DNA of 64,000 nucleotides from Shinisaurus crocodilurus (lineage: Eukaryota > Chordata > Lepidosauria > Squamata > Shinisauridae). The notes under the pieces are model-generated. The model did not search any database and had not been told where the DNA came from. It saw nothing but the letters and a program-made list of their open reading frames with translations. The stretch spans positions 288,906,971 through 288,970,970 of the forward strand of contig CM037878.1 in the NCBI GenBank assembly GCA_021292165.1, in the 5' to 3' direction. How positions within the stretch are numbered: the first letter of the stretch is position 1; each line of letters opens with the position of its first letter. This document shows, one piece after another, positions 16,294 through 27,032 of this stretch. The position numbers were made by a program, and so were the translations under genes.

Positions 16294-16790
16294 CCTGGAG
16301 TAATTTCTAAGGCAAACACTGCTTATATAGAAAGATGTGACTTATGCAATGAAAATCCGGTCAGCCAAATAGTACACACTGTCCCATACAAAAAGATATG
16401 AAGTAACATACCACTATAAGCCCATCCCCTCAAACAAATAAGCACCTGTAGGATTCTTCAGTTGGAGATTACCGTATGTGTTTGAGAAAATGTACATCAC
16501 TTACAAGGAGGGGGGAGTGGTGAAGAAAAGGACTGAGGATTGCGCAATGGTGATGGGTTAATAGCTATCTAATATGTCATCTAAACAGCATCAACTATGT
16601 GTTATCTAAGCAAAATATACTGTGACACCACCAAAACCAAACCACTACCACCACTTATCTTTGTGACGCATCCGCCTCTGCCCCCTCACTAGCAAAAAAC
16701 CTCAGTAGCGTATTTATCAGATGTTTTAGCCACCTTACTCCTTAGGTTATACAGCTCCCTTGCTCGAGTTATGGGCCTTTATACTCAGGT
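16294..16790. other. No gene recognised
   Basis: No frame or repeat that I can support. The last 16 bases of a direct repeat (GGCCTTTATACTCAGG) lie at 16,774-16,789; see the hairpin that follows. Confidence 0.5.
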
Positions 16791-16909
16791 CAACAGTAAA
16801 CAGAGTGCCACATGTGCACACAACTGCAAAACGAACCAATAAGTAATATAGTACCATATTACTTATTGGTTCGTTTTGGTGTGCACATGTGGCACTCTAT
16901 TTGCTGTTG
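16791..16909. repeat. Long imperfect hairpin, arms about 55 bp
   Basis: The left arm (CAACAGTAAACAGAGTGCCA...AATAAGTAATAT) pairs with the right arm (ATATTACTTATTGGTTCG...CTATTTGCTGTTG), with about 6 bases between. The hairpin is flanked by a 16-bp direct repeat (GGCCTTTATACTCAGG at 16,774 and 16,941). Confidence 0.85.
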
Positions 16910-16940
16910 ACTTATCAACTGCAGCCTTCTTGGTTTTTTT

Positions 16941-17770
16941 GGCCTTTATACTCAGGCCCTGCACCCAGGTCACTATGTTCTCCTCAGGTATCCTGCTTGC
17001 CTCCCACGCGACGAGATTCACGGAAGATGCTCAGCCTTTTACACTCAGGTTCCCCTTCCCACTCCCTCAGAGGCACAGCAGCAGTTGCCCAGTACACTCC
17101 CCTCTCCCCACAAGCCTTTGGCCCCAACAACCTCGGGCTAGTTAGGGTAATGACCTGGACACAGTTATTTCCCTCTCTGCCACCTTCTTCTTTCTCCACA
17201 GAGATTGCTCTCTAAATGTGTGCGTTCCTTCCCTTAGTCACCCACTCGCACACCAAGTGTTAACAGTTAAAACAAAACAAGTTTATTTCTACAGATAGAA
17301 AAAAACGATTCATTCAAGTGCTTGCCTAGCTTATAACAGTTACAATACAGTCATGCCTTGGATTGAGAGCATAATTCGTTCCGGAAACATGCTTGTAATC
17401 CAAAACACTCTTATATCAAAATGAAATCCCCCCCCCCCAAATTTGTACAGAGATTTTTAATTTAAGCCGTACTACAGTACTTGTATTGCAAGACGTCGCT
17501 TGTATATCAAGTAAAAAAAAATTAAATAAATATTTAAAAATTTGCTTGTCTTGCAAAACGCTCTCAAACCAAGTTACTTGCAATCCAAGGTATTACTGTA
17601 TTTCAACCCCAGGCTGAGGTAACTCTCCTACACAGAGTTCCCTTCCAGCCTTTTCCTACTGATTCTCAGTCGGCCACAAGATGTTCTTCAATCCCATCCC
17701 CAAACTAGAATGACTGCTAAACTGCTTGTCACAGCTCTCTGCCCCTTCCCAGCATTCTGAGCACTGTGAC
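16941..17770 (-). other. Possible LTR-like remnant split by a Tigger MITE
   Basis: Read on the minus strand, this contains CTGTAGAAATAAACTTG (a polyadenylation-like signal) followed by a T-rich stretch and ACTTGGTGTGCGAGTGGGTG, and it begins with a GACACTG/GTGACA-like sequence near 17,765. This resembles LTR organisation, but I find no partner LTR or coding region. The MITE at 17,348-17,598 lies within it. Confidence 0.25.
17348..17598. mobile_element. Tigger/pogo-like MITE with TA target duplication
   Basis: A 251-bp element with terminal inverted repeats (left CAGTCATGCCTTGGATTG, right CAATCCAAGGTATTACTG) flanked by TA on both sides. A homologous 252-bp copy in inverse orientation lies at 42,231-42,482, also flanked by TA. 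No transposase is present. Confidence 0.82.
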
Positions 17771-17772
17771 AG

Positions 17773-17776
<4 letters not shown>

Positions 17777-17823
<47 letters not shown>

Positions 17824-17849
17824 CATCATCGTCATCGTCATCGTCATCA
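17777..17849. repeat. (ATC)n trinucleotide microsatellite
   Basis: About 24 ATC/GTC triplets, pure at first and interrupted later. Open frames here (runs of Met or Asp) are artefacts of the repeat. Confidence 0.93.
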
Positions 17850-19234
17850 TCATCTCCATTCCAATAGCCGAAGCTCCTTAGGGAGGGAGAGGTAGAACTC
17901 CAGCTGTCTGTCACATATACCTTTTATTCTCTCCCGAAAATTAAAAATAAATTTCCAACCCAGTATCTTGGATATAAGCAGAACCTGATCAATGTACTCC
18001 AGTAATACAAACAATGTAATAATATTCAATATTGTATGAGGTACATGTAACGGAATTACTTCTTGTGGTGATATATTAGTGAATATTATTATCTTCCGTA
18101 ATTTGTTGCCCATACTATTTTCTTCCTCTTCCCTCCTCCCTGCTTTAAAAATCAGTTATTTTGCATAGGTGAAATGGACCATTAGTGAACACTGAACAAT
18201 GTTAATTTTAATATTTAATTTAACACACACACACACACACACACACACATGATTAATAGAAATCATTTTGAAGTGTGGAGGGGTTTTGCCCATTCTCACA
18301 CCCCTGATAAATATTCATGAGGATAATTTCACAAAGGCAGTTATAAACCTATGTCAGAGAGGGCCTTCAAAATACCGCTGTGCTAGCACAGAAATAGGAA
18401 ATTCCTTCACTGCCTTGAAAGGAGAGATTAAAAACCCAACACAAACATTAACTGAATGATGGGTTTTATAATATTTTAATCAAGTTATTCATGACTCAGA
18501 AGTAACACTGTGGAAACACAGATAAATGTTGCACAAAGGCTAAGTTCATTTGTTCTGGACAGGTGGCCCGTCTGCTACTCTCTGCACAGGCATCCAAAGC
18601 CCGCCCACAATAGTACTAAAGACGATTATGCAAATAGCCACTATTTCCTGCTAGTTTCTCAGGAATAGGAGAAGGGTTCCATGTGGAAGAAGCAACTGTT
18701 TCCCAGTCATGTGGAAAAACAAACCAAGATTTCCCCCCTGCCTGTTTCCAAAGGGGAGGAAAGAAGTGAGAGAGGAGGAGAGTGGGTGCGCACACATAAA
18801 TTTAAAAGAAGAAAATGAACTTACTTACATCTCACTCTTCGGTCATCTACTTTCCTGCGTTTTACTACAGTGTGTGGCAGGAATGTTTGGAGAAATCTGC
18901 AATGGACACAAATGAGTTCGGATTTCTATGAATCAGACCTGCGGATTCTGCAGTGAACCAGCTTCTCCCGAGTTGTGCGGGCTAGATTTTTACTGGGGGG
19001 AGGGGGATTTGCGCATTTGCGTAAGTGCATATTAGTGCAAATGCACTTTGCAAACAGGAACGAAATTCTTGTACATCTAAAAAAATAAAATAATTCAGAT
19101 TCCGACAATGAGCAGACAACGGAACAAAAGGCGCCTGATAATCTGCAAAACACAGACGGAATGCATTTGAGTTTATCTCAAGGAGCGCCTCCAGCAACAT
19201 CAAGTAGGCTGCTCAACAAGATCTGCCACGGACG
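17850..19234. other. No gene recognised; (CA)n at 18,223-18,249
   Basis: A CA microsatellite occurs in an AT-rich background. Nothing else here is supported as gene or named repeat. Confidence 0.5.
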
Positions 19235-19590
19235 GCCTTCTCCCTGTCCCATCTGCCAGAGAAACCAGACTGGTGGGGACTAGGAGGAGGGCCTTTTCTG
19301 TGGCAGCCCCCAATTTATGGAACTATCTCCCCAGGGACCTCCGCAATGCCCCTTCCTTGATTAGCTTCCACCGGGCATTAAAAATGTGGCTTTTCAGGCA
19401 GGAATATGGGGTGGGTTAGGATTTCTAAGTTTTATACTGTTTTTAATTGTGTTTTATACTCTCTGTGTGTGTGTGTGTTCCCCCCCTTGTATTTTATTGG
19501 ACTGTACATCGCTCAGAGTGGCCAGATGTCTGGCCAGATGGGCAATTCATAAATATAATAAATAAATAAATAAATGAATAAATAAATTTA
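19235..19590 (+). mobile_element. LINE 3' end (L2-like) with remnant of ORF2 C-terminus
   Basis: The upstream part translates to RRAFSVAAPNLWNYLPRDLR, followed shortly by SFHRALKMWLFRQE, a typical C-terminus of L2/CR1-clade ORF2. The 3' UTR follows with a GTGTGTGTG run, TACATCGCTCAGAGTGGCC and a (AATA)n tail. It is the parent type of the fragment at 14,336-14,470. Confidence 0.72.
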
Positions 19591-19628
19591 ACAAAATCTG
19601 TACCTCCCTAGTGTGTGGGCACACAATC

Positions 19629-19642
19629 GGGGGGGGGGGGGG
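19629..19642. repeat. Poly-G run, 14 bases
   Basis: Homopolymer in otherwise unremarkable sequence. Its length may be uncertain in an assembly. Confidence 0.85.
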
Positions 19643-20205
19643 TCAGAACAGAAACTGTACTATCTTCATTCACAGCACACAAAAGACCTGTTATTAGAGG
19701 TAAACAGCAGCCATTTCAATAGGTCTACTCTAAGTAGGGTGTAAGTTGGTTTGAATTGTACTACTACATAACAAAAGTCGAAAGATATAAATTATCCTCC
19801 TGCCAAATCTTTTAAAGCTTTGTTTCAGGACCATCAAGAGTAGCTCTAATGATTTTAAATAATGTATAAATAAATATATAAATATTAATAGCATATATTG
19901 AGAGATGTAGAAATATGAATCTGATCACTGGCTGCTGGAGGTTGGTGCTATCTTGGGCAAGGGGCTGGATTATATTTGTTTGGTGCATTTCAACTCCCTC
20001 TTTCTATATACGGTAACTGCTTTTTTCTTTACTATTTTTTTTACAAGCATATGCCTATCTTGCAGATACATGATCTTTCCAAAACACCATCAGAATTCAT
20101 TCCCAGTGCCGATCAGGCCACAAGTGAGGACTCAAAAGAACTGGCCAGGCTGGAGATATAAAATAAGCTCACTATCACAGCACACTTGCCTGCAAGAGGC
20201 ATATA
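19643..20205. other. No gene recognised
   Basis: AT-rich stretch. A short open frame near 19,953-20,465 runs into the hAT MITE and is not credible as a gene. Confidence 0.5.
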
Positions 20206-20213
20206 TTCTAGAT

Positions 20214-20349
20214 CAGGGCTCTCCAACCTTGGGTCCCCAGATGTTGCTGGATTACAACTCCCAGAATCCCTTGCCATTAGCCATGCTGGCTGGGTATGCT
20301 GGGAGCTATAGGCCAGCAACATCTGGGGACCCAAGGTTGGAGCGCCCTG
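20214..20349. mobile_element. hAT-type palindromic MITE with perfect 8-bp target duplication
   Basis: The 136-bp element starts CAGGGCTCTCCAACCTTGGG and ends with the near-exact inverse (CCCAAGGTTGGAGCGCCCTG). The flanking 8-mers are identical: TTCTAGAT at 20,206-20,213 and 20,350-20,357. CAG...CTG ends with an 8-bp duplication are diagnostic for hAT transposons. Confidence 0.9.
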
Positions 20350-20624
20350 TTCTAGATACTGAATGGGTTTGCAGACTCATCCTATCTCCAAGCCTTCAAT
20401 TACTGTCTCAATGCTGGTCTTTTCAGAATCCAGCTCCATCATCAATTAATGACACCCCAAAGTAAGGTGTCCAGCTTCATCACACTCAAAAGCATAACTA
20501 GTTCTCTGTGTTTAAGGAAACTTTGGACTTGTGCTTCTCAAGAAGCAGTCCTCCATGCTCTACAACAAGGCACTTTTGAAGGATAGTGTTTTTGCACTTC
20601 ACAAAGAAGTCAAGACACCATATT

Positions 20625-21547
20625 TTGGGCTGCATTAATAGAAGTATAGCTTCCAAAATGCGGGAAGTGATCATTCCCCTTTACTCAGCACTGGTTAGGC
20701 CTCATCTTGAGTAGGCTTGTGAAAACGAGCCTCGCCGGGCAGAAACGAGGCCGAAATTGGCCCCGCTCGCTCACGCCCGGCGAGGCCTTACCTTGGTCTT
20801 TGGGGTGGCTCGCCCTCTCCGCAGCGAGGCGCCCGCACGGTCTGTTCTGTCCCGTTACTTCCGAGACCGGAAATTACGCGACGGAACCCTGCGCAGGTGC
20901 GCTGGACCCGTGGCGCGTTCTGCGCCTGTGCAGGGTCCTGTCGCGTCATTTCCGCGCCGCTCAGATCGGGTCGGCGCCCCCGCAGAGAATCAGGTCGGGG
21001 GCGCGACCCAGCCTTGGAGGCAAGTCTAATCTTGAGTACTGCGTCCAGTTCTGGGCACCACCCTTTAAGAAGGATGTAGGCAAACTGGAGAGGGTTCAGA
21101 GGAGGGCAACAAGGATGATAAAGGGACTGGAAACAAGGCCCTATGAGGAGAGACTGAAAGAACTGGGCATGTTTAGCCTTCAGAAGAGGAGACTGAGGGG
21201 AGATAGGATCGCACTCTTCCAGTACTTAAAGGGTTGTCACACAGAGGAGAGCCAGGCTCTCTTCTCGATCATCCCAGTTTGCAGGACACGGAATAATGGG
21301 CTCAAGTTACAGGGACCCAGATTCCACCTAAACATCAGGAAAAATTTCCTGACTGTCAGAGCAATAAGACAATGGAACCAACTATCTAGGGAGGTGGTGG
21401 GCTCTCCCAATCTGGAGGCATTCAAGGTGCGGCTGAACAGCCATCTGTCGGGGATGCTTTGACCTGGATTCCTGCATTGAGCGGGGGGGTTGGACTCGAT
21501 GGCCTTGTAGGCCCCTTCCAACTCTACTTTTCTATGATTCTATGATT
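20625..21547 (+). mobile_element. CR1 LINE, 3' part with intact ORF2 C-terminus, split by an insertion
   Basis: Upstream bases match CR1 (TTTGGGCTGCATTAATAGAAG ... GCACTGGTTAGGCCTCATCT), then a foreign 315-bp block interrupts. From about 21,029 the CR1 frame is open to 21,462: LEYCVQFWAPPFKKD, LERVQRRATRMIKGLE, FSLQKRRLRGDRIALFQYLK, FLTVRAIRQWNQL. These are the C-terminal blocks of CR1 ORF2, after the RT domain. The 3' UTR ends in TTCTATGATTCTATGATTG at about 21,547, which makes it a fairly young 5'-truncated copy. Confidence 0.88.
20714..21028. mobile_element. Unclassified CpG-rich foldback insertion in CR1, 10-bp target duplication
   Basis: A 315-bp block, far richer in GC and CpG than its surroundings, flanked by the direct repeat ATCTTGAGTA (20,704-20,713 and 21,029-21,038). 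The centre is a strong imperfect hairpin: CCGGAAATTACGCGACGG near 20,868 pairs with a region around 20,940-20,965 (GTCGCGTCATTTCCGCG). Outer parts also show weak inverted similarity. No coding domain is present. Confidence 0.7.
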
Positions 21548-21799
21548 GACTCTATGCCCTCTTTGACATACAGAATACCACCATGCCCAGTAACCCCCAT
21601 CCTGTCTGTAGAGTTTGTATCCAGAGATAACCATATCCCACAATATCTATGTTCTCCTTTAAAATGAAGCACTCCACTTCCCCCATCTTGAATTACGGTA
21701 AGAGTCTTCTAACTTTACCATATAAATGGTGTCCCATTTACACATCATATCCCTTTCCAAGCATTTCATGGAGAAAACTGTACACCTTTGGCCTCTTTG

Positions 21800-22885
21800 A
21801 GTGGCTGTCACATCCTACTGTACCTAATGCTGATGATAATGTGGTCTCTGCACATTCAGAGGATGATCTCCAAACTATCCTAAATGCTTTTGCAGAAGCA
21901 TACAGAAAACTTGGTCTCTCACTTAACATCAAAAAAACCAAAGTGCTTCATCAGCAAGTGCAAGCTAACCCTTTGGTGATGCCATCTATCCAGCTTGGCG
22001 GGACAATACTGGAAAATGTCGATCATTTTCTCTATCCTGGCAGCTATCTTTCTGTTACAGCTAACATTGACAGTGAAATCCAGCATCGTCTGAGCTCCGC
22101 AAGTGCCGCGTTTTCTCGAATGAAACATAGAGTGTTCGAGGATCGGGATATTTGTAAGAAGACCAAAACACTGGTTTATGAAGCCATTGTATTACCAACT
22201 TTATTGTATGCCTGCGAAACATGGACTATCTATAAACGTCACCTCCAACTCCTTGAAAGATTTCATCAACGTTGCCTCCGGAAAATCCTGCGAATTACTT
22301 GGGAAGATAGGCGAACAAATGTCAGTATACTGGAAGAAGCAAAGACTACTAGCATTGAAAAAATGATCCTTCAACGCCAACTTCAGTGGACCGGTCATGT
22401 TGTTCGAATGCCTGACTGCCGTCTCCCAAAGCAGTTACTTTATTCCCAACTCAAGGATGGAAAGCGGAATATCGGTGGTCAATATAAGAGGTTTAGCTAA
22501 TCTAAAAAAATGCAATATAAACATCAAAAACTGGAAAGCTCTGGCCCATGAACGATCTAACTGGAGGTTGGCCTTTCACAAAGGTTCTATGGACTTTGAA
22601 GAAGCTCGAGTGCAAGGTGAAAGGGAGAACCGTGCTAAGCGAAAAGCACGTCAAATGAATCCTTTACAAGACCATCTTCCATCTGGTAACCTCTGTCCTC
22701 ACTGTGGGAAGCTGTGTGGATCTAGAATTGGCCTCCACAGTCACTTACGGACCCATCGCTAGAGTCTACACAATTTTCTTTAGAATTTTCCTCCTTTTAA
22801 AAATCTCCTTTTTGTAAATTTTCTTTTTTATCCTGGAAGACAATCTTACTCGGTCACGAGTGATCGCCTGACTGACTGACTGGTT
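21800..22885 (+). pseudogene. Non-LTR retrotransposon ORF2 fragment with C-terminal C2H2 zinc finger
   Basis: A frame from about 21,800 to 22,495 encodes the end of an RT: the ADDN motif (NADDNVVSAHSEDDLQTILN), LGLSLNIKKTKVL, then YACETWTIYKRHLQLLERFH, CLRKILRITWEDRRTN and QLQWTGHVVRM. A frameshift near 22,495 leads to NIKNWKALAHERSNWR and a terminal CPHCGKLCGSRIGLHSHLR, a C2H2-type finger, ending at 22,762. The 3' UTR ends with TTACTCGGTCACGAGTGATC and a (CTGA)n tail near 22,885. The clade is not settled (RTE- or jockey-related are candidates). The element is 5'-truncated and broken. Confidence 0.8.
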
Positions 22886-24249
22886 AGCTGAATGTTTCCC
22901 AGAAGGCCACAAAAGCAGAGCATGAAGGCAGTCGTCAGCATTTAAACCACATCATTGCCAGGAAGGTGCAATTCTTCCATTAGTTAGGTTGTGTCACTGT
23001 TTCCAGGGATTTTGTGATGAGTGTCACTTCCACCTACTGAATGGTGTCCATGACATCACCGAGGCCAAGCAATGCAAACCACCCCATGCCATATTTACTC
23101 ATTATATTTATATCCACCTTTCGTCCAAGGAGTTTAGAGAAAACGGGATTCCTATGCAGTCTCTAGGCCAGGGCCAGACATATTTAGCTTCAAAGATTTA
23201 ACTGCACTGAGATCATGCACTAGGGTCCCTAAGACCAGCCTCAGCTTGTAAAGAGATACACATACAGAAATTGAAACTTACTAGTTTCAAGACAAAGGTA
23301 TATTTTGTCCATTTCACCCTCAGCACCCAATCTTCAGTTGGAGACAAAATCTAGGCTTGTTGTAAAGGGAGGGGGGCAGAGAAACTACAAGGGTTTTCCC
23401 AGACTGTGTCTTGAGGCAGTTTCAGTAGTGCAAGCTTCTTCTAGAAGGTTGAGCCTTTCTCTCTCAACTTGTAGCTCAAGCATCTAGTCTTCAAAAATGC
23501 CACAAAGTGAGCTGGGAACACAGCTCGGTTATGCCCTGATCCATTTTATGTGGACTATTATCATGCCCTCAGAATTGCAGCTCGCAGGATTAACCTAGGA
23601 AGTAGCAGAACACTTGGTTGTTTAGACAATCTCCAAGAATGAACTCATGCAAGTAAAGTAAGGTTTCTCCAAGACAATATACACAACAGAATTCATGGGC
23701 AAATAGACCTTGGGAAACAAAGTTTTCCAGTGAATTTAACGGCATGCAATCTAGCCTTTAGCATGCAGGAACAGAAGGAGAGCTTTCGGATTGTTTTTCC
23801 ACTCATGAGTTACTACAGTAACTCTGCATTTGAACAAAAACAGCCAAGAGCAGTTGTAAACCAGACACTGTCTCGTCTCACTGAAAGATGTGCCAAGAGT
23901 AGGAAAATCTCTCCTCTCCACAAAGGGTATTTCTAGAAAACTGGATGTTTCTGTCAACTTTTCTACAAGTTTCATCCTCTTTTATTCAAAGTTACAGACA
24001 AACTATGTCCAGGATTACATGAAAACACATTTATTAGAACAGCTGGAAAAGAAAACCCCCAAGGCAGCTTTATTTTGAGCTGTTATTTTTTAAATGCCAA
24101 ATTAATTTGCAGAGTCTTCATATATTCCATTTAAAGCTTTCCTTAGCTCCAGATCTGCTGTCCTTGCAGCACATTTCTACGTTGACAGACAGAATCTCAG
24201 TATATGTACATATGCATACAGTCAGCAGTTGAATCATATATACAGAACA
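22886..24249. other. No gene recognised; LINE tail trace at 23,095-23,160
   Basis: TTATATTTATATCCACCTTTCGTCCAAGGAG at 23,102 on resembles the inverted 3' end of reptile L2-type SINE/LINE tails. The rest has no recognisable content. Confidence 0.45.
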
Positions 24250-24545
24250 TCTATATGCATTTGCCATTTCTTTTTTGGCCACAGCCACCACCTGATAGTC
24301 TGAGAGCAAGGCTGCCTCTGCACCTGATCTGCCAATGGGAGTGAAGGCACATCAGTACAGGGGAACCTCCAGCTTCCATATCAATTGGATCCCTCACCAT
24401 TAATATCTCTATCTTCTCTGGATTGAGCTTCAGTTTTTTCAGCCTCATCCAGTCCATCATTGCTTCCAAACACTTGTTCAGAGTTTCCACTGCCTTATCT
24501 GGTTCCACTGAAAAGGAGAATGTCGTCAGCATCATGATACCTCAG
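24250..24545 (-). mobile_element. L2-like LINE reverse transcriptase fragment
   Basis: The minus strand encodes CLEAMMDWMRLKKLKLNPEK and, shortly after, EILMV. This matches the L2-clade RT segment around 'WM..NKLRLNPDKTE', just after the YADDT active site. The open part is about 94 codons and lacks the rest of RT. Confidence 0.75.
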
Positions 24546-25905
24546 CCCAAATCTCTGTCCAATATCTCCAAGCAGTTTTACATAGATGTTAAGAATTTGC
24601 TTAGATCATTTAAACTTGCAATACCTTGTGGACACACTGTTTTGTTTCCCCTCATTTACTGGGGATCTATGCTTGAATGTATTCCTGACTATAGTCCCTT
24701 GAAGCTCACAGGGGAAGCATTCAAAGGTAGTAGGAACAAGGCAAGAAAGAAACAGAACCTTGGATAGCACCAAGTGGGTCCTGCTGGACGGAACTGTCTC
24801 CTACTACAACAATGGGAGGATGTTGTCTCAGCAAGGAGCTAAAGCCAACCAAAGCCTTATGAAGCTGACAAGACCTGAAGAGTTGTCAGCTCCACATACA
24901 TACACACACACACACACAGACACCCGGAGGAGCTAACTTGACTGTTAAAGGGCCCTTGCTTGATTTGTAGCCTGAGACTTCTGCAAGGCTAGGGAGATGG
25001 AGGTTCTGCTGGGGACCCATCCTCTGAGCTAGAGGCTGTGTCCTTTAGCTGGGAGGGCCCTGGATAAGGCACAGACTGTCTTATCCCTGGGAAAGTACTG
25101 GTATCCTGTACCTCATCCTCATCAGAATCCTCTGCTGCACACACTGGAAGTTCCTAAGGCTGGGGGTCATGACACAATGCTCCAATGAAAATAGAGCATA
25201 TAATGATGGTGGGGGTGAGTTAAACCAGCACAATTAACTTCTTTATTGAACAAGAATATGCGAGCATGAAGTGGCACCAGTGCGGGAAGAAACATTTTAA
25301 GATTTTTAATATTCTAAATGCTAAACAGAACGAGTCCAATACTTCCCAATTACATAGGTCTTGAACAGGCTTATTATCCTATACCCAGAAATATCCTTAT
25401 GTACCATTTTAAGAAATAACCAGATTAATTTTAATATCCATTAGCAGTAACTCAGCTGCAGATCCCAGTGAATTATTCATAACAGGCCTGCTGAATCATA
25501 CCAAGGGCCTATTTAAGTCAGCATTCTGTTCCCAACCGTAGCCCACAAGCTGCTTATGGAAAGCCCATAAAGTAGGGCATAAAGTTGATGGGCCCCAGCA
25601 ACTGGTATACAAAGGTATATTGCCTGTGAACATAAAAGTTTCAAATAAACAAACATGCTATTGACAGATCTATCCTGCAAGAAAGGAGTCTATTCTAAGC
25701 AGTGACCATCACATCATGTGGCAGTGAATTCCATCAGTGAATTATGTATTGCGTTTAGTACTTTCTGTTGTCTGCCCACCCTCCTTTACTAAACCACTGG
25801 GACACACTGCCCCCAGAACAGCTACTAAAATATTATTGCAATTAATTTGTTATTTGTAGTTCTGTAGATGTATTATAACTGTAAGGCAGGGGTGGGCAAC
25901 TTCTG
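24546..25905. other. No gene recognised; (CA)n at about 24,899-24,919
   Basis: Moderate-GC sequence at 24,760-25,190 could be an old LTR or UTR but has no diagnostic motif. A CAGGGGTGGGCAACTT trace at 25,888-25,903 looks like a hAT end, cut off by the CR1 fragment that follows. Confidence 0.4.
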
Positions 25906-26700
25906 GTGCTCCATCCATATAGACTTTCAAAAAGCTTTTGACAAAGTCCCTAGCCAAAGGCTCTTGTGCAAACTTGGCAGTCATGGGACAAAAGGACAGG
26001 TCTTCTTATGGATTGGTGAAAGAACAGAAATTAGAGAATAGGAATTCTCACAATGGAGGGATGTAAGAAGTGGAGTCCCCTAAGGATCTGTATCAGGACA
26101 GGTGCTTTCTAACATGTTCACAGATGCTGTGGATGTAGGGGTAAGCAGTGAGGTGGCCATGTTTGCTGATGACATCAAATTATTCAGGGTGGTAAAAACA
26201 AAGAAAGGATTATAAAGAGCTCCAAAAAGCTCTCTCCAAACTGGATGAATGGACAACAAAATGGCAAATGCAGTTCAATGAAAGTGTAAAGTTGTGTAAA
26301 GTTGTGAACCGCTTCAGCTATTGGGCGGTAAAGAAATGTAATAAATAAATAATCAATAATAAAGTGAAGCACATTGGAGTTAGAACTCCTAACTTCACAT
26401 TTACAGTTGGGTCTAAGCTGGCGGTGGCAGACCAGGAAAAGGATCTTGGGGTAGCACAATGAAAATGTTGATCCAGTGTGTGTCAGCTGTGAAAAAGGTG
26501 AATTCTAAGTCAGGGCTCATTAGAACAGGAATCAAAATAAAACTGCCCAATATTGTAATGCCCTTATACAAAATGGTGCAACCACACTTGGAATACTATA
26601 TAGGTCTGGTCACTGCGTCTCAGAGAGGATATTGTAGAGTTGGGAAAGATACAGAAAAGGGCAGCTGAAATAATCAGGGGGATGGAGCAGTTCCTCTACA
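25906..26700 (+). mobile_element. CR1 LINE reverse transcriptase fragment (decayed)
   Basis: Successive CR1 blocks: GACTTTCAAAAAGCTTTTGAC ('DFQKAFD'), GGAGTCCCCTAAGGATCTG ('GVPQGS'), TTTGCTGATGACATCAAATT ('FADDIKLF'), AAACTGGATGAATGGACAAC and GAAAATGTTGATCCAGTGTG. The order and strand are correct. Many stops are present and a short tail insertion lies at 26,292-26,361. Confidence 0.85.
26292..26361 (+). mobile_element. L2-like 3' tail inserted in CR1
   Basis: TGAACCGCTTCAGCTATTGG, GGCGGTAAAGAAATGTAAT and AAATAAATAA form the last ~60 bases of an L2-type LINE or its SINE. CR1 sequence continues on both sides, and an AAAGTG-like repeat flanks the insert. Confidence 0.65.
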
Positions 26701-26701
26701 A

Positions 26702-26760
26702 CAGGGGTACACAACCTTTTTGGCCTCGAAGACTGCATCTGGTGCTGGCATGGGGCCTGA
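26702..26760 (+). mobile_element. hAT-like terminal fragment
   Basis: CAGGGGTACACAACCTTTTTGGCC is a typical hAT terminal sequence. I do not find the other end. Confidence 0.4.
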
Positions 26761-26879
26761 ACACACACACACGCTAGAGTGGGGGAAGCCTTTAACCGTG
26801 TCTCTATCCCAGGATCCTGTACAAGAGCAATAGGGTGGGGGGAGGCTTTAACCTCACCCCCATCCCGCCATTCCTGCCC

Positions 26880-27032
26880 ACCCATTGTCTTCCTATCCTG
26901 TTCATAGGCTTCCCAGAGGCACCAGGAAGCCCACGAGTTGACCACTTCCTAGTTGACCACAATGGCAAATGGGATACTTGACTAGATGGGCCTTTGGTCT
27001 GATCCAGCAAGGCTTCTCCTTTTTAAGTTGTA
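26880..27032 (+). mobile_element. CR1/L3-type interspersed repeat fragment
   Basis: Contains GACTAGATGGGCCTTTGGTC followed by TGATCCAGCAAGG, a phrase widespread in reptile and bird LINE 3' regions. Upstream, AGGCTTCCCAGAGGCACC fits the same family on the inverse strand. Confidence 0.5.

Noticed and set aside
17656..17914. Poly-Met and poly-Asp open frames
   Set aside because: They are produced by the ATC/GTC microsatellite.
20707..21028. N-terminal half of a 251-codon frame at 20,707-21,462
   Set aside because: It crosses the CpG-rich insertion. Only the part after 21,029 is CR1 protein.
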